Below the pieces are notes generated by a model, which did no database searches, was not told the origin of the DNA, and saw only the letters and a list, made by a program, of their open reading frames with translations. Source: W0P28-013 sp963621145 (GTDB lineage Bacteria; Bacteroidota; Bacteroidia; Bacteroidales; Paludibacteraceae). Taken from it: a DNA stretch of 11,141 nucleotides. Positions 1 through 7,106 of the stretch are shown in pieces; positions within the stretch are counted from its first letter, which is position 1; each line of letters starts with the position of its first letter. The stretch lies in the NCBI GenBank assembly GCA_963621145.1, contig CAVFDI010000054.1, forward strand, positions 1-11,141. Direction: 5' to 3'. The position numbers and the translations under genes were made by a program.

Positions 1-53
1 GACTCATATCTTGCGACTCATATCTTGCGACTCATATCTTGCGACTTGCTACT
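1..53. repeat. 14-bp tandem repeat, three full copies plus a remnant
   Basis: The unit GACTCATATCTTGC occurs three times without a mismatch (1-14, 15-28, 29-42) and is followed by GACTTGCTACT, which looks like a collapsed copy. It can also be read as alternating 7-mers (GACTCAT, ATCTTGC, GACTTGC). The array runs off the left edge, so its true length is unknown. It lies upstream of the first gene, with no reading frame and no palindrome that would suggest a protein-binding site. The 7-bp periodicity links it to the other intergenic arrays in the window. Confidence 0.9.
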
Positions 54-95
54 AAAAAATAGAACAATAACTTAACTAAATAAATCTTTAAAATT

Positions 96-1433
96 ATGAA
101 CCTTTTTTGGAAACGAATTTTAGGGCAGATGAAGAGCACTGCCAAAATGGAGGCTCAATTTGCCGTGCTAACCGCTGATTTTAAGCGCTATTGCGACATC
201 GAGGCGTCGAAAGAACTTGCCGAATACCGCGAGTTGTTCGAGAAGGTGCGCTCCGCCGAATTTCAGGAGAAAAAGAAGACGCTTGTGAACCGCAAGTACC
301 GCGACACGCAGGAGTATCGCGATTTGCAAAAATTCAATCGCTTGAACAACAACAGCAAAATTGCGCGTTACTATAAAATTCTTGACGATCCGCAACTGGC
401 TGAGTATCTGGAGTTTCGCAAGTCGGCCGACTATGTTTTGCTCGGTAAGATAAGCGCGTTGCTCAAAAATCCTGAGTTGCGCCGTTGGAAGAAATTCGAG
501 CATACCGCTGAGTTCAAGAGTTATATGCGTTTTCATAATTCGTATGTCATAAAAGAGTTTGAGGCTCTGCGCGAGAAGGTCTCGACGCCAGAATTTAAGG
601 AGGCGAATGCTTTTTGGAGCAATCCGCATCGCTGGGAAAAGACCGAAGAGGCTGCCATCGAGCGTCGTTTCAACGATTTGGCTCGCAATGAGGATATTAA
701 ATTTTACGAATCGGTCGACAGTACAAAATTTGCTCGTCTGCGCCAATATCATCAGACTTTCTTCGATAGCTTCGACTGGAACTCGCTCAATGCTTCGCGC
801 TGGGAGAGCGGTTTCAACTATCCTGGCGATAAATTCGTTGGAAATCACTCGTTTACGAACGAAAAACAGGCCAACAACAATGGCGATAACACTAGCGTTG
901 TGGCGGGCGAACTGAGCATTGTAACGCGCCGCGAACGCAAATTGGCGCTGGCGTGGGACAAGACGCGCGGTTTCGTAAATCATCAGTTCGAATTCACTTC
1001 CGATGTGCTGCACGGAACCAAAGGTGTTTGGCAAAAAGGTGGTTATTTCCGCGCAAAAATCCGTTTCGAGGGCAAAGACCTCACGCAAGCATTCTGGCTC
1101 ACGGGTGAGCGCATTTTGCCGCACATCAACATTGCCGTTTGCGATGGCAACTCGATTGAAGTCGGTACGCACTGGGCAACTAAATTCGAGCAAAAATACA
1201 CCTCGACCAAAGTTACTGGTCTTAAATTGAGCGATTACTACATCTATTCGCTCGAATGGACCGAAAAGGAGCTGATTTGGCGCATCAACAACATCGAAGT
1301 GTTGCGCACCACCGAAGGCGTGCCAACCGAACCACTTTTCCCAATGTTGAGCGCGTTCATCTCGCAAAACCAAAAAGGTGGCGAAGGGCGCATGCAAGTC
1401 GATTGGATCGAGGCTTGGATCGCAAATAAATAA
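96..1433 (+). CDS. GH16-like protein with degenerate active site and N-terminal helical repeats
   Basis: The protein has 445 residues. Residues 25-215 are charged, aromatic-rich and probably helical, with a loosely repeated motif of the form [ST]xE[FLY]xxY..F at about residues 26, 38, 53, 71, 98, 110, 125, 137 and 164 (for example TADFKRY, SKELAEY, DPQLAEY, TAEFKSY). Residues 222-445 read as a concanavalin-type beta-sandwich of glycoside hydrolase family 16: an opening FDSFDWNSLNASRW, a middle GGYFRAKIRF followed by AFWL, and a closing MQVDWIEAW. In active GH16 enzymes the sequence after AFWL carries ExDxxE. Here that place reads H343-I-N345-I-A-V348, so both catalytic glutamates and the aspartate are missing. 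There is no signal peptide, so the protein is probably cytoplasmic. It lies 9 bp upstream of kdsA and is probably the first gene of the KDO operon. The fold call is fairly secure; the function is unknown, and a carbohydrate-binding or scaffold role is inference. Confidence 0.85.
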   Translation: MNLFWKRILGQMKSTAKMEAQFAVLTADFKRYCDIEASKELAEYRELFEKVRSAEFQEKKKTLVNRKYRDTQEYRDLQKFNRLNNNSKIARYYKILDDPQLAEYLEFRKSADYVLLGKISALLKNPELRRWKKFEHTAEFKSYMRFHNSYVIKEFEALREKVSTPEFKEANAFWSNPHRWEKTEEAAIERRFNDLARNEDIKFYESVDSTKFARLRQYHQTFFDSFDWNSLNASRWESGFNYPGDKFVGNHSFTNEKQANNNGDNTSVVAGELSIVTRRERKLALAWDKTRGFVNHQFEFTSDVLHGTKGVWQKGGYFRAKIRFEGKDLTQAFWLTGERILPHINIAVCDGNSIEVGTHWATKFEQKYTSTKVTGLKLSDYYIYSLEWTEKELIWRINNIEVLRTTEGVPTEPLFPMLSAFISQNQKGGEGRMQVDWIEAWIANK

Positions 1434-1442
1434 TCGTGCCCG

Positions 1443-2285
1443 ATGACGATGAAAGAGATTTCGGTTGACGGCAGATTTACGATTGGCGGCGGCAGACGGT
1501 TTGTGCTGCTGGCTGGTCCGTGCGTCATCGAAGGCGAAAAAATGGTGATGCAGACTGCCGAGACGCTCAAACGCGTGTGTGGCGACTTGGGCATCGACCT
1601 CATTTTCAAAGCCTCGTTCGACAAAGCCAACCGCACTTCGCTCAATTCGCCGCGCGGCGTGGGCATGGACGAAGGTTTGCGCATTTTGCAAAAGGTGCGC
1701 ACCGAACTCGACTTGCCGCTCGTTACCGATGTTCACGAATGTTGGCAGTGTGCGACAGTGGCTCAGGTGGTCGATGTGCTTCAAATTCCAGCATTCCTCT
1801 CGCGCCAGACCGATCTGCTTTTGGCTGCGGCGAATACTGGCAAAATTGTGAATGTGAAGAAAGGGCAGTTCATGGCACCGTGGGACATGAAGCAGGTGAT
1901 TTCGAAGGTCATTTCTACAGAAAATGAAAACGTGATGCTCTGCGAACGTGGTTCGTCGTTTGGTTACAACAATCTGGTGGTCGACATGACGGGCTTGGTC
2001 GAAATGCGCTCGTATGGCTATCCGGTGGTTTTCGACGCTACGCATTCGGTGCAGAAACCGGGCGGCAATGGCTCGTCGACGGGCGGCAACCGCGACATGG
2101 CGCCATACTTGATGAACGCCGCTTTGGCCGTTGGTGTCGATGCCATCTTTGCCGAGGTGCATCCAAATCCCGACGAAGCATGGAGCGATGCAGCTAATCA
2201 ATTGAAATTGAGCGATATACGCCAAATTCTTCAGCACGCCATCGAAATTGATGAAATCACAAAAAAGTTAGCAGTGAGAAGTTAG
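1443..2285 (+). CDS. kdsA: 3-deoxy-8-phosphooctulonate synthase (KDO-8-P synthase), metal-dependent type
   Basis: This cytoplasmic enzyme condenses arabinose-5-phosphate with phosphoenolpyruvate to KDO-8-phosphate for the lipopolysaccharide inner core. The 280 residues cover the whole TIM-barrel family. Visible motifs are LAGPCVIEG (23-31), FKASFDKANRTS, LSRQTDLL, NVKKGQFMAPWDM, CERGSSFGYNNLVVDM and FDATHSVQ. Cys27, His201, Glu238 and Asp249 sit at a constant offset of 16 from the metal ligands recalled for the Aquifex aeolicus enzyme (C11, H185, E222, D233). This marks the metal-dependent class, unlike E. coli KdsA, which has Asn in place of the Cys. The start ATG at 1443 lies 9 bp after the preceding stop; a second in-frame ATG at 1449 is also possible. 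The last codons (LAVRS) and the TAG stop lie inside a 14-bp tandem repeat, so the C-terminal tail is probably not ancestral. kdsD follows after 75 bp. Confidence 0.97.
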   Translation: MTMKEISVDGRFTIGGGRRFVLLAGPCVIEGEKMVMQTAETLKRVCGDLGIDLIFKASFDKANRTSLNSPRGVGMDEGLRILQKVRTELDLPLVTDVHECWQCATVAQVVDVLQIPAFLSRQTDLLLAAANTGKIVNVKKGQFMAPWDMKQVISKVISTENENVMLCERGSSFGYNNLVVDMTGLVEMRSYGYPVVFDATHSVQKPGGNGSSTGGNRDMAPYLMNAALAVGVDAIFAEVHPNPDEAWSDAANQLKLSDIRQILQHAIEIDEITKKLAVRS

Positions 2286-2296
2286 CAGTGAGAAGT
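2266..2296 (+). repeat. 7/14-bp tandem repeat overlapping the kdsA 3' end
   Basis: AGTTAGCAGTGAGA occurs twice in perfect tandem (2266-2279, 2280-2293), followed by AGT. Each 14-mer is two 7-mers, AGTTAGC and AGTGAGA, of the degenerate form A[AG]TNAG[AG]. The kdsA stop codon TAG (2283-2285) is the TAG inside the second AGTTAGC unit. The rest of the array lies in the kdsA-kdsD gap. Confidence 0.9.
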
Positions 2297-2318
2297 GGTT
2301 GTTGTATGCGACACTTTA

Positions 2319-2350
2319 TGAACTTGACGAACTTCTCATCAACTCATCAA
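2319..2350 (+). repeat. 8-bp tandem repeat upstream of kdsD
   Basis: CTCATCAA is repeated exactly at 2335-2342 and 2343-2350. It is preceded by the looser 8-mers TGAACTTG and ACGAACTT (2319-2334), giving an 8-bp rhythm over about 32 bp. It ends 10 bp before the kdsD start codon and so lies in the presumed ribosome-loading region. A second array with an 8-bp period and a similar core (AATCAACT) lies at 8891-8914 upstream of glnS. Confidence 0.7.
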
Positions 2351-2360
2351 CGATAAAAAA

Positions 2361-3332
2361 ATGGATCTCGATATAGTTGCACGCAGCAAAGAGGTGTTCC
2401 AGATAGAGATGGAGCAGATAAGTAAGGTGGGGCAGCGCATTGGCGACGAAATGCGTCAAGTGGTGGAGCTCATCTACGCTCATAAGGGCAAGGTTGTGCT
2501 TACGGGCATTGGCAAAACGGGCATTATCGGCAAAAAAATTGCCGCTTCGTTGGCATCGACAGGCACGCCAGCCGTCTTCATCAACGCTGCCGAAGCGCTT
2601 CACGGCGATCTTGGCATGGTGGTGCGCGGCGATGTGGTGATTGCCATTTCGAACAGCGGCGAATCGGACGAGATACTGAACGTGGTGCGCAATCTGAAAA
2701 AAATGGGTTGTCCCATTGTTGCTATGACTGGCGACAAAAAATCGACTTTGGCGCAACAGAGCGACTATGTGATTGATGTGCATGTGGAGCGCGAAGCCTG
2801 TAAAATTGGGCTTGCTCCAACAACCTCGACCACGGCCGCGCTCGTCATGGGCGATGCGCTCACGGTCTGCCTGATGGAAAAACGCGACTTCAAACCCGAA
2901 AATTTTGCGCTCTATCACCCTGGAGGCGCACTCGGACGGCGCATGCTCACGCAAGTGAAAGACTGCATGACCACCGTTGTGCCGATGGTTGGCGAAGATA
3001 CTCTATTCAAAGATGTGATAGCCGAAGTGAGCCTGAAAAAACTCGGCATCACCATGGTGAAAAATGCGGCAGGACGCGTGGTTGGCATCATCACCGATGG
3101 CGACATAAGGCGCGCAGCGCAGCGCTTCGACGACCTGAAAAACCTGCGCGCTGCCGATTTCATGAGTGTTGGCTTCAAACGCATTGCTGCCGACATGATG
3201 GTGAACGATGCGCTAGAACTGATGGATCGCTACAAGATAACCACACTCGCAGTGGTCGAAAAAGACGAGCTGGACGCACCAATCATTGGCATTCTGCACA
3301 TACACCATATTTATGGTTTCACACAAGGCTGA
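2361..3332 (+). CDS. kdsD: D-arabinose-5-phosphate isomerase, SIS domain plus two CBS domains
   Basis: This enzyme isomerises ribulose-5-phosphate to arabinose-5-phosphate, the substrate of KdsA encoded just upstream. The 323 residues match the usual KdsD/KpsF/GutQ length (about 320-330). An N-terminal SIS domain (about 30-185) contains TGIGKTGIIGKK, LHGDLGMV, SNSGESDE and LYHPGGALGRR. Lys52, Glu104, Glu145 and His186 keep a constant offset of 7 from the catalytic residues recalled for E. coli KdsD (K59, E111, E152, H193). A CBS pair fills the C-terminal part (about 200-320), with GIITDGDIRR in the first copy. GKTGII replaces the more common GKSGHI, and EACK replaces EACP; both look like tolerated variation. 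The start is preceded by GATAAAAAA and has no Shine-Dalgarno sequence, as is usual in Bacteroidetes. KdsC and KdsB are not in the window. GutQ-type or capsule-specific KpsF roles cannot be excluded, but kdsA adjacency favours kdsD. Confidence 0.95.
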   Translation: MDLDIVARSKEVFQIEMEQISKVGQRIGDEMRQVVELIYAHKGKVVLTGIGKTGIIGKKIAASLASTGTPAVFINAAEALHGDLGMVVRGDVVIAISNSGESDEILNVVRNLKKMGCPIVAMTGDKKSTLAQQSDYVIDVHVEREACKIGLAPTTSTTAALVMGDALTVCLMEKRDFKPENFALYHPGGALGRRMLTQVKDCMTTVVPMVGEDTLFKDVIAEVSLKKLGITMVKNAAGRVVGIITDGDIRRAAQRFDDLKNLRAADFMSVGFKRIAADMMVNDALELMDRYKITTLAVVEKDELDAPIIGILHIHHIYGFTQG

Positions 3333-3380
3333 TCTGCGCCGCAATTTTGCGGTGGACTTAGTTTTGTTCAGTTTAGGTTT

Positions 3381-5858
3381 ATGGAATTACTTTCAGAACA
3401 CAATAAAACAGCCATCATTTTTCGCGATGAACGCTATTCGTATGCACAACTTTTGCAACGCTCGGTCCGCTATGGTAGGGCGTTTGCTGCTGATGGCACT
3501 CCACAAAAAATACTGATTTTCGCCGAAAATTCGCCTGCGTGGATTTTCGCTTTCTACGGCAGTGCGCGTTGTGGTGCTATCACTGTTCCAGTCGATTGCG
3601 CATCGACCGTTGGCGAATTGGCGTACATTTTGAACGATTGTCGCCCCGAAATAGTCTTCACATCGGAAGCAAAACGCGCTGTTGTGGAGCAGGCTTCTGC
3701 AAAAATTGATTTCTCGTGTCGCATTCTCACAGAATCGGATATTGATTTGCAAGGTATTGATAATGAGGCGATTGCGTCGATTACTTTCGACAACGACGAG
3801 CGCACCATGCTCATCATCTACACTTCGGGAACTACGGGTTCGCCCAAAGGCGTGATGCTGTCGTACAAAAATGCCATGTTTAATGTGCATTCTGTGTCGC
3901 GCGATGTGCCAATTTTCACACCCGAACGCAACACCATGATTTTGCTGCCGTTGCATCATGCTTTCCCGCTGATGGGCTCGCTGGTGGCGCCGCTCTACAT
4001 GGGACAGACCGTTGCCATGGCCGAGGGACTGAATGCCGAAAGTATTTTGAAAACACTGGTCGACGGACGAATCAACATCATCATCGGTGTGCCGCGACTC
4101 TACGAACTGCTGTCGAAGGGCATTATGGCGCAGATAAACGCCTCGCGAATTACGCGTGCCATCTTCAAATTGATGCAAAAAATCGGATCTCCACGGCTTT
4201 CGCGACGCATTTTTGCCAAAGTCCACAGGAAATTTGGCGGTCATATCGATTTTCTGGTGAGTGGCGGTGCTGCTTTGCCAACCGAAATCGGACGAATTTT
4301 CAAAACGCTTGGTTTCACGGTGCTCGAGGGCTATGGCATGACTGAAACCGCGCCAATGATCAGTTTCACGCGACCGTGGAATGTGCAGGTGGGCTATGCT
4401 GGCGAGCCGCTTCCGAACATCGAAGTGAAAATCGACGAAAATGGCGAGGTCTGCGTGCGCGGCGACAATGTGATGCAGGGTTACTACAATCGTCCCGACG
4501 AAACCGCCGAAATCATTCGCGACGGCTGGCTGCACACAGGCGATATGGGCGAACTGTCGCCAACCAAAGGTCTAAAACTCACTGGGCGAATCAAGGAGAT
4601 AATAGTTACGCCAAACGGCAAAAATATCAATCCTGCCGAGGTGGAGGAGGCCATCGAACGCCTTTCGCCATGCGTCAAGGAGGTGGGCGTTTTCCTAAAA
4701 GATTCGGTGCTGCAATGCGTCATTGTGCCGCAACTTTCGGCGGTGCGCGACCATTCAAATGAAAACATGCACGATGTGCTGAGAGATGAGATTGCGCGCT
4801 ATAATCAGAGCGTGGCGCCGTATAAACGCATCAAAAAATTTCATATTGTGTCGGGCGAACTGCCCAAAACGCGCTTGATGAAATTGCAGCGTTTCAAACT
4901 GGCGGAACTTGTTGACGATCATAAAAAGGCTGTCGCCGACGACACCACGCCACGCAGCGAAATCTACTTGGCGTTGAAGGCTTATATCGACAAAGAAACC
5001 GACTCGAATGCGGGCGAAAATGACGATTTCGAGATTGATCTCGCCATGGATTCGTTGGGCAAAGTGGCGCTGCTCACCTTCGTGGAATCGCGTTTTGGCG
5101 TGAATATGAACGAGGCGCAACTCGACCAACTAAGCACGCTTGGTAAGTTGAGCGATTACATCGAAAAAAATGGTCACCAGACCGACAGCGAAGCCAAAAA
5201 AGTTACTTGGAAAGAGATTCTCTCGAACCGCGTGCAAAAATTTGTGGTGCCGCGTGCTGGCGTCATTCAAGCATTTTGCAGCCGTACCGCGTTGATGCTC
5301 ATCGGGCTCACTTATCGTGGGCGCAATCAGCGAAAAATAACACTGCCGCAGCAGCCCTGCATCATTGTAGCGAACCACCGCAGCATGCTCGATGGCTATT
5401 TCATCACCTCGAAAATGCGTGGTAAAACGGTGCGAAACACCTTCTTTTTTGCCAAAGATAAACACCTGCGTGGCAAACTTGCTCACTTTTTGGCATCGAA
5501 AAATAATGTCATTCTCATGGACATCAACAAGAATGTGCGTGAGTCGCTGCAGCAGATGGCGGCGGTGCTTGGCGAGGGCAAAAACATCATCATTTTCCCC
5601 GAAGGCACGCGCTCCAAAACAGGCAAAATGCTCGCTTTCAAGGACAGTTTCGCCATTTTGAGCAAAGAATTGAATGTGCCAGTGGTGCCAGTTGCCATTT
5701 GTGGCTCGGAGCGTGCCGTGCTGAAGCGCATAAAATTGCCGCGTTTCTTTGCTAAGATCACTGTCGATTTTCTGCCGCCAATCTACCCTGAAAACCTCAC
5801 CGCCGAACAAATTCGCACCAGCGCAGAACAGGCGATTGCTTGCGCAATTGAGAATTGA
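3381..5858 (+). CDS. Acyl-activating enzyme / acyl carrier domain / PlsC acyltransferase fusion
   Basis: The protein has 825 residues and three domains. Residues 1 to about 510 form an AMP-forming acyl-activating enzyme: the P-loop YTSGTTGSPKG is at 147-157, followed by GYGMTETAP, GYYNRPDET, DGWLHTGD and the hinge KLTGRIKEIIVTPNGKNI. Residues about 525-600 resemble an acyl carrier protein; LAMDSLGKVAL offers Ser558 for phosphopantetheine attachment. Residues about 640-815 are a PlsC-type glycerolipid acyltransferase with HxxxxD (H666-D671, in NHRSMLD) and FPEGTR (739-744). The parts suggest that a fatty acid is activated as acyl-AMP, loaded on the carrier and passed to a lysophospholipid or other lipid acceptor. 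E. coli Aas combines acyltransferase and synthetase in the opposite order and without a carrier domain. The gene begins 48 bp after kdsD and is probably co-transcribed, suggesting an envelope-lipid role. Its TGA stop lies inside a 7-bp repeat. Domain calls are strong; the acyl acceptor is unknown. Confidence 0.93.
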   Translation: MELLSEHNKTAIIFRDERYSYAQLLQRSVRYGRAFAADGTPQKILIFAENSPAWIFAFYGSARCGAITVPVDCASTVGELAYILNDCRPEIVFTSEAKRAVVEQASAKIDFSCRILTESDIDLQGIDNEAIASITFDNDERTMLIIYTSGTTGSPKGVMLSYKNAMFNVHSVSRDVPIFTPERNTMILLPLHHAFPLMGSLVAPLYMGQTVAMAEGLNAESILKTLVDGRINIIIGVPRLYELLSKGIMAQINASRITRAIFKLMQKIGSPRLSRRIFAKVHRKFGGHIDFLVSGGAALPTEIGRIFKTLGFTVLEGYGMTETAPMISFTRPWNVQVGYAGEPLPNIEVKIDENGEVCVRGDNVMQGYYNRPDETAEIIRDGWLHTGDMGELSPTKGLKLTGRIKEIIVTPNGKNINPAEVEEAIERLSPCVKEVGVFLKDSVLQCVIVPQLSAVRDHSNENMHDVLRDEIARYNQSVAPYKRIKKFHIVSGELPKTRLMKLQRFKLAELVDDHKKAVADDTTPRSEIYLALKAYIDKETDSNAGENDDFEIDLAMDSLGKVALLTFVESRFGVNMNEAQLDQLSTLGKLSDYIEKNGHQTDSEAKKVTWKEILSNRVQKFVVPRAGVIQAFCSRTALMLIGLTYRGRNQRKITLPQQPCIIVANHRSMLDGYFITSKMRGKTVRNTFFFAKDKHLRGKLAHFLASKNNVILMDINKNVRESLQQMAAVLGEGKNIIIFPEGTRSKTGKMLAFKDSFAILSKELNVPVVPVAICGSERAVLKRIKLPRFFAKITVDFLPPIYPENLTAEQIRTSAEQAIACAIEN

Positions 5859-5866
5859 GATTATTG
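5846..5866 (+). repeat. 7-bp tandem repeat overlapping the acyltransferase 3' end
   Basis: AATTGAG occurs at 5846-5852 and 5853-5859, followed by the weaker ATTATTG (5860-5866). The first copy encodes the final Ile-Glu, and the TGA stop at 5856-5858 is internal to the second copy. The unit resembles AATTAGG at 8817 and the general form A[AG]TNAG[AG]. Confidence 0.7.
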
Positions 5867-5868
5867 CT

Positions 5869-5908
5869 GTCCGCTAAAACTTTTCTATGATAAAAAAAAT
5901 TAGCGGAC
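5869..5908. terminator. Possible bidirectional terminator between the operon and cysK
   Basis: A perfect 9-bp inverted repeat, GTCCGCTAA (5869-5877) and TTAGCGGAC (5900-5908), encloses a 22-nt A/T-rich loop in which TTTT and AAAA can extend the pairing. It lies in the short gap between two convergent genes, where a shared terminator is expected. Neither strand has a clean T-run directly after the stem, so the call rests on the stem and its position. Confidence 0.5.
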
Positions 5909-5928
5909 GGCGATTAGTATTTTTAGAT

Positions 5929-5970
5929 TTCTGCTTTCTACTTCCTACTTTTCATTTTTCACTTAAGACT
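5929..5970 (-). repeat. 7-bp tandem repeat array overlapping the cysK 3' end
   Basis: Read on the minus strand, six contiguous 7-mers run from 5970 down to 5929: AGTCTTA, AGTGAAA, AATGAAA, AGTAGGA, AGTAGAA, AGCAGAA. They follow the form A[AG]TNAG[AG] in the same sense as cysK. The cysK TGA stop lies inside AATGAAA, and the last five to six codons are repeat-derived. Confidence 0.85.
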
Positions 5971-6863
5971 GATAGGTATCTTTCGCCGGTGTCGGGCAGA
6001 AGGGCGACTATGGTTTTGCCTGCGTTTTCGGGCATTTGCGCCAGTTTTAGTGCTGCACTGAAAGCCGCTCCCGACGAGACGCCAGCCAGCAATCCTTGCG
6101 TCTGAACCAGAGCGCGCAGTCCTGCCATTGCCTCGTCGTCGGTAATGGGCAGCACGGTGTCGACCACGGCGGCATTGTAGGTTTGGGGTACAAATCCTGC
6201 TCCTATGCCCTGAATTTTGTGCGGTCCAGCCGCTTTGCCGCTCAGCACGGCCGAGGTGGCGGGTTCCACAGCCACTATCTGCACTGCTGGGTTGTGGTGT
6301 TTTAATGCTTCGCCCACGCCGCTCACGGTGCCGCCGGTACCCGCTCCAGCCACAAAAATATCGATGTTGCCTTGGGTGTTGCGCCAAATCTCTTCGCCTG
6401 TGGTGCGCGCGTGAATGGCGGGATTGGCTGGGTTTTCGAATTGTCCCAGAATGATGGCATTAGGTGTGTTTTGGCATATTTCGTTGGCACGGTCTATTGC
6501 GCCTTGCATGCCTTGACTGCCTGGCGTTAGCACCAGTTCTGCGCCGTAGGCTTGCAGCAGCGAACGACGTTCTTGGCTCATTGTTTCGGGCATGGTCAGT
6601 ACCACGCGGTAGCCTTTCAGTCGACCGATCCACGCCAGTCCGACGCCAGTGTTGCCGCTGGTTGGTTCCACTATGGTGGCGCCTTGGGTGAGTGTACCGC
6701 GCTGTTCGGCATCTTCAATCATGGCTAGTGCGGTGCGATCCTTCACGCTGCCGCCAGGATTGAAACTCTCCATTTTCAGCACTATTTTGGCATTCAGGTT
6801 AGGCAGATTTACGCGCAGCATTGGCGTGTTGCCTATCAGTTGTGTTAGCGAGTCGTAGATCAT
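5952..6863 (-). CDS. cysK: Cysteine synthase A (O-acetylserine sulfhydrylase)
   Basis: This pyridoxal-phosphate enzyme makes cysteine from O-acetylserine and sulfide in the cytoplasm. The 303 residues carry the family signatures: LIGNTPML (9-16), NPGGSVKDR with the cofactor lysine at Lys41, the substrate loop PTSGNTG, the phosphate-binding GAGTGGTVSGVG, GIGAGFVP, GVSSGAA and the terminal LPDTGERYLS. Relatives usually continue after GERYLS with a tail such as TxLF and more residues. Here conservation stops at GERYLS, and the final VLSEK plus the stop codon come from a 7-bp repeat array, so the natural tail seems to be replaced. The gene converges on the KDO operon and is probably monocistronic, with a -7 element at 6887-6894. 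CysM is possible but less likely, given the strong CysK motifs. Confidence 0.96.
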   Translation of the reverse strand: MIYDSLTQLIGNTPMLRVNLPNLNAKIVLKMESFNPGGSVKDRTALAMIEDAEQRGTLTQGATIVEPTSGNTGVGLAWIGRLKGYRVVLTMPETMSQERRSLLQAYGAELVLTPGSQGMQGAIDRANEICQNTPNAIILGQFENPANPAIHARTTGEEIWRNTQGNIDIFVAGAGTGGTVSGVGEALKHHNPAVQIVAVEPATSAVLSGKAAGPHKIQGIGAGFVPQTYNAAVVDTVLPITDDEAMAGLRALVQTQGLLAGVSSGAAFSAALKLAQMPENAGKTIVALLPDTGERYLSVLSEK

Positions 6864-6886
6864 TTTTTTCGTTTTTTTTCGTGATG

Positions 6887-6894
6887 CAAAGATA
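6887..6894 (-). promoter_or_regulatory. Bacteroidetes-type -7 promoter element of cysK
   Basis: On the minus strand the sequence reads TATCTTTG, an exact match to TAnnTTTG, 23 bp before the cysK start codon. No TTTG is visible at the usual -33 distance, so only the -7 half is supported. The predicted leader is short and A-rich (GAAAAAAAACGAAAAAA before ATG). Confidence 0.6.
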
Positions 6895-7050
6895 GTAAAA
6901 AAGTGAGATGTGTGAGGCGATTATGACTTTTTGACTATGACCAATAGTGATCAGAGTTAATTGCAGAACGTTGTGAATTTCGATAATTTGATTTTTGCGG
7001 CAAGCGAGTGCAGAGCCGTGCACATTCCAAATTAAGTCGATAAGTTACTA
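6895..7050. other. Intergenic region between cysK and the glnS terminator
   Basis: About 155 bp lie between the cysK promoter and the glnS terminator. I see no convincing gene. A 74-codon frame on the minus strand (from 7023) runs into the cysK 5' end and matches nothing I recognise. A more GC-rich block at 6997-7023 (GCGGCAAGCGAGTGCAGAGC and following bases) stands out from the A/T-rich surroundings. I cannot assign a role to it. Confidence 0.4.
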
Positions 7051-7086
7051 AAAAGGCCGCTCAACATTCACGTTAAGCAGCCTTTT
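7051..7086 (-). terminator. Rho-independent terminator of glnS
   Basis: On the minus strand, AAAAGGCTGCT (7086-7076) pairs with AGCGGCCTTTT (7061-7051) across 11 bp with one T-G wobble. The loop is 14 nt and the 3' arm runs into TTTTT. It begins 20 bp after the glnS TAG stop. The plus strand also ends in CCTTTTCTCTTTTT, so some activity in both directions is possible. Confidence 0.85.
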
Positions 7087-7106
7087 CTCTTTTTCGTGGT
7101 CAATTG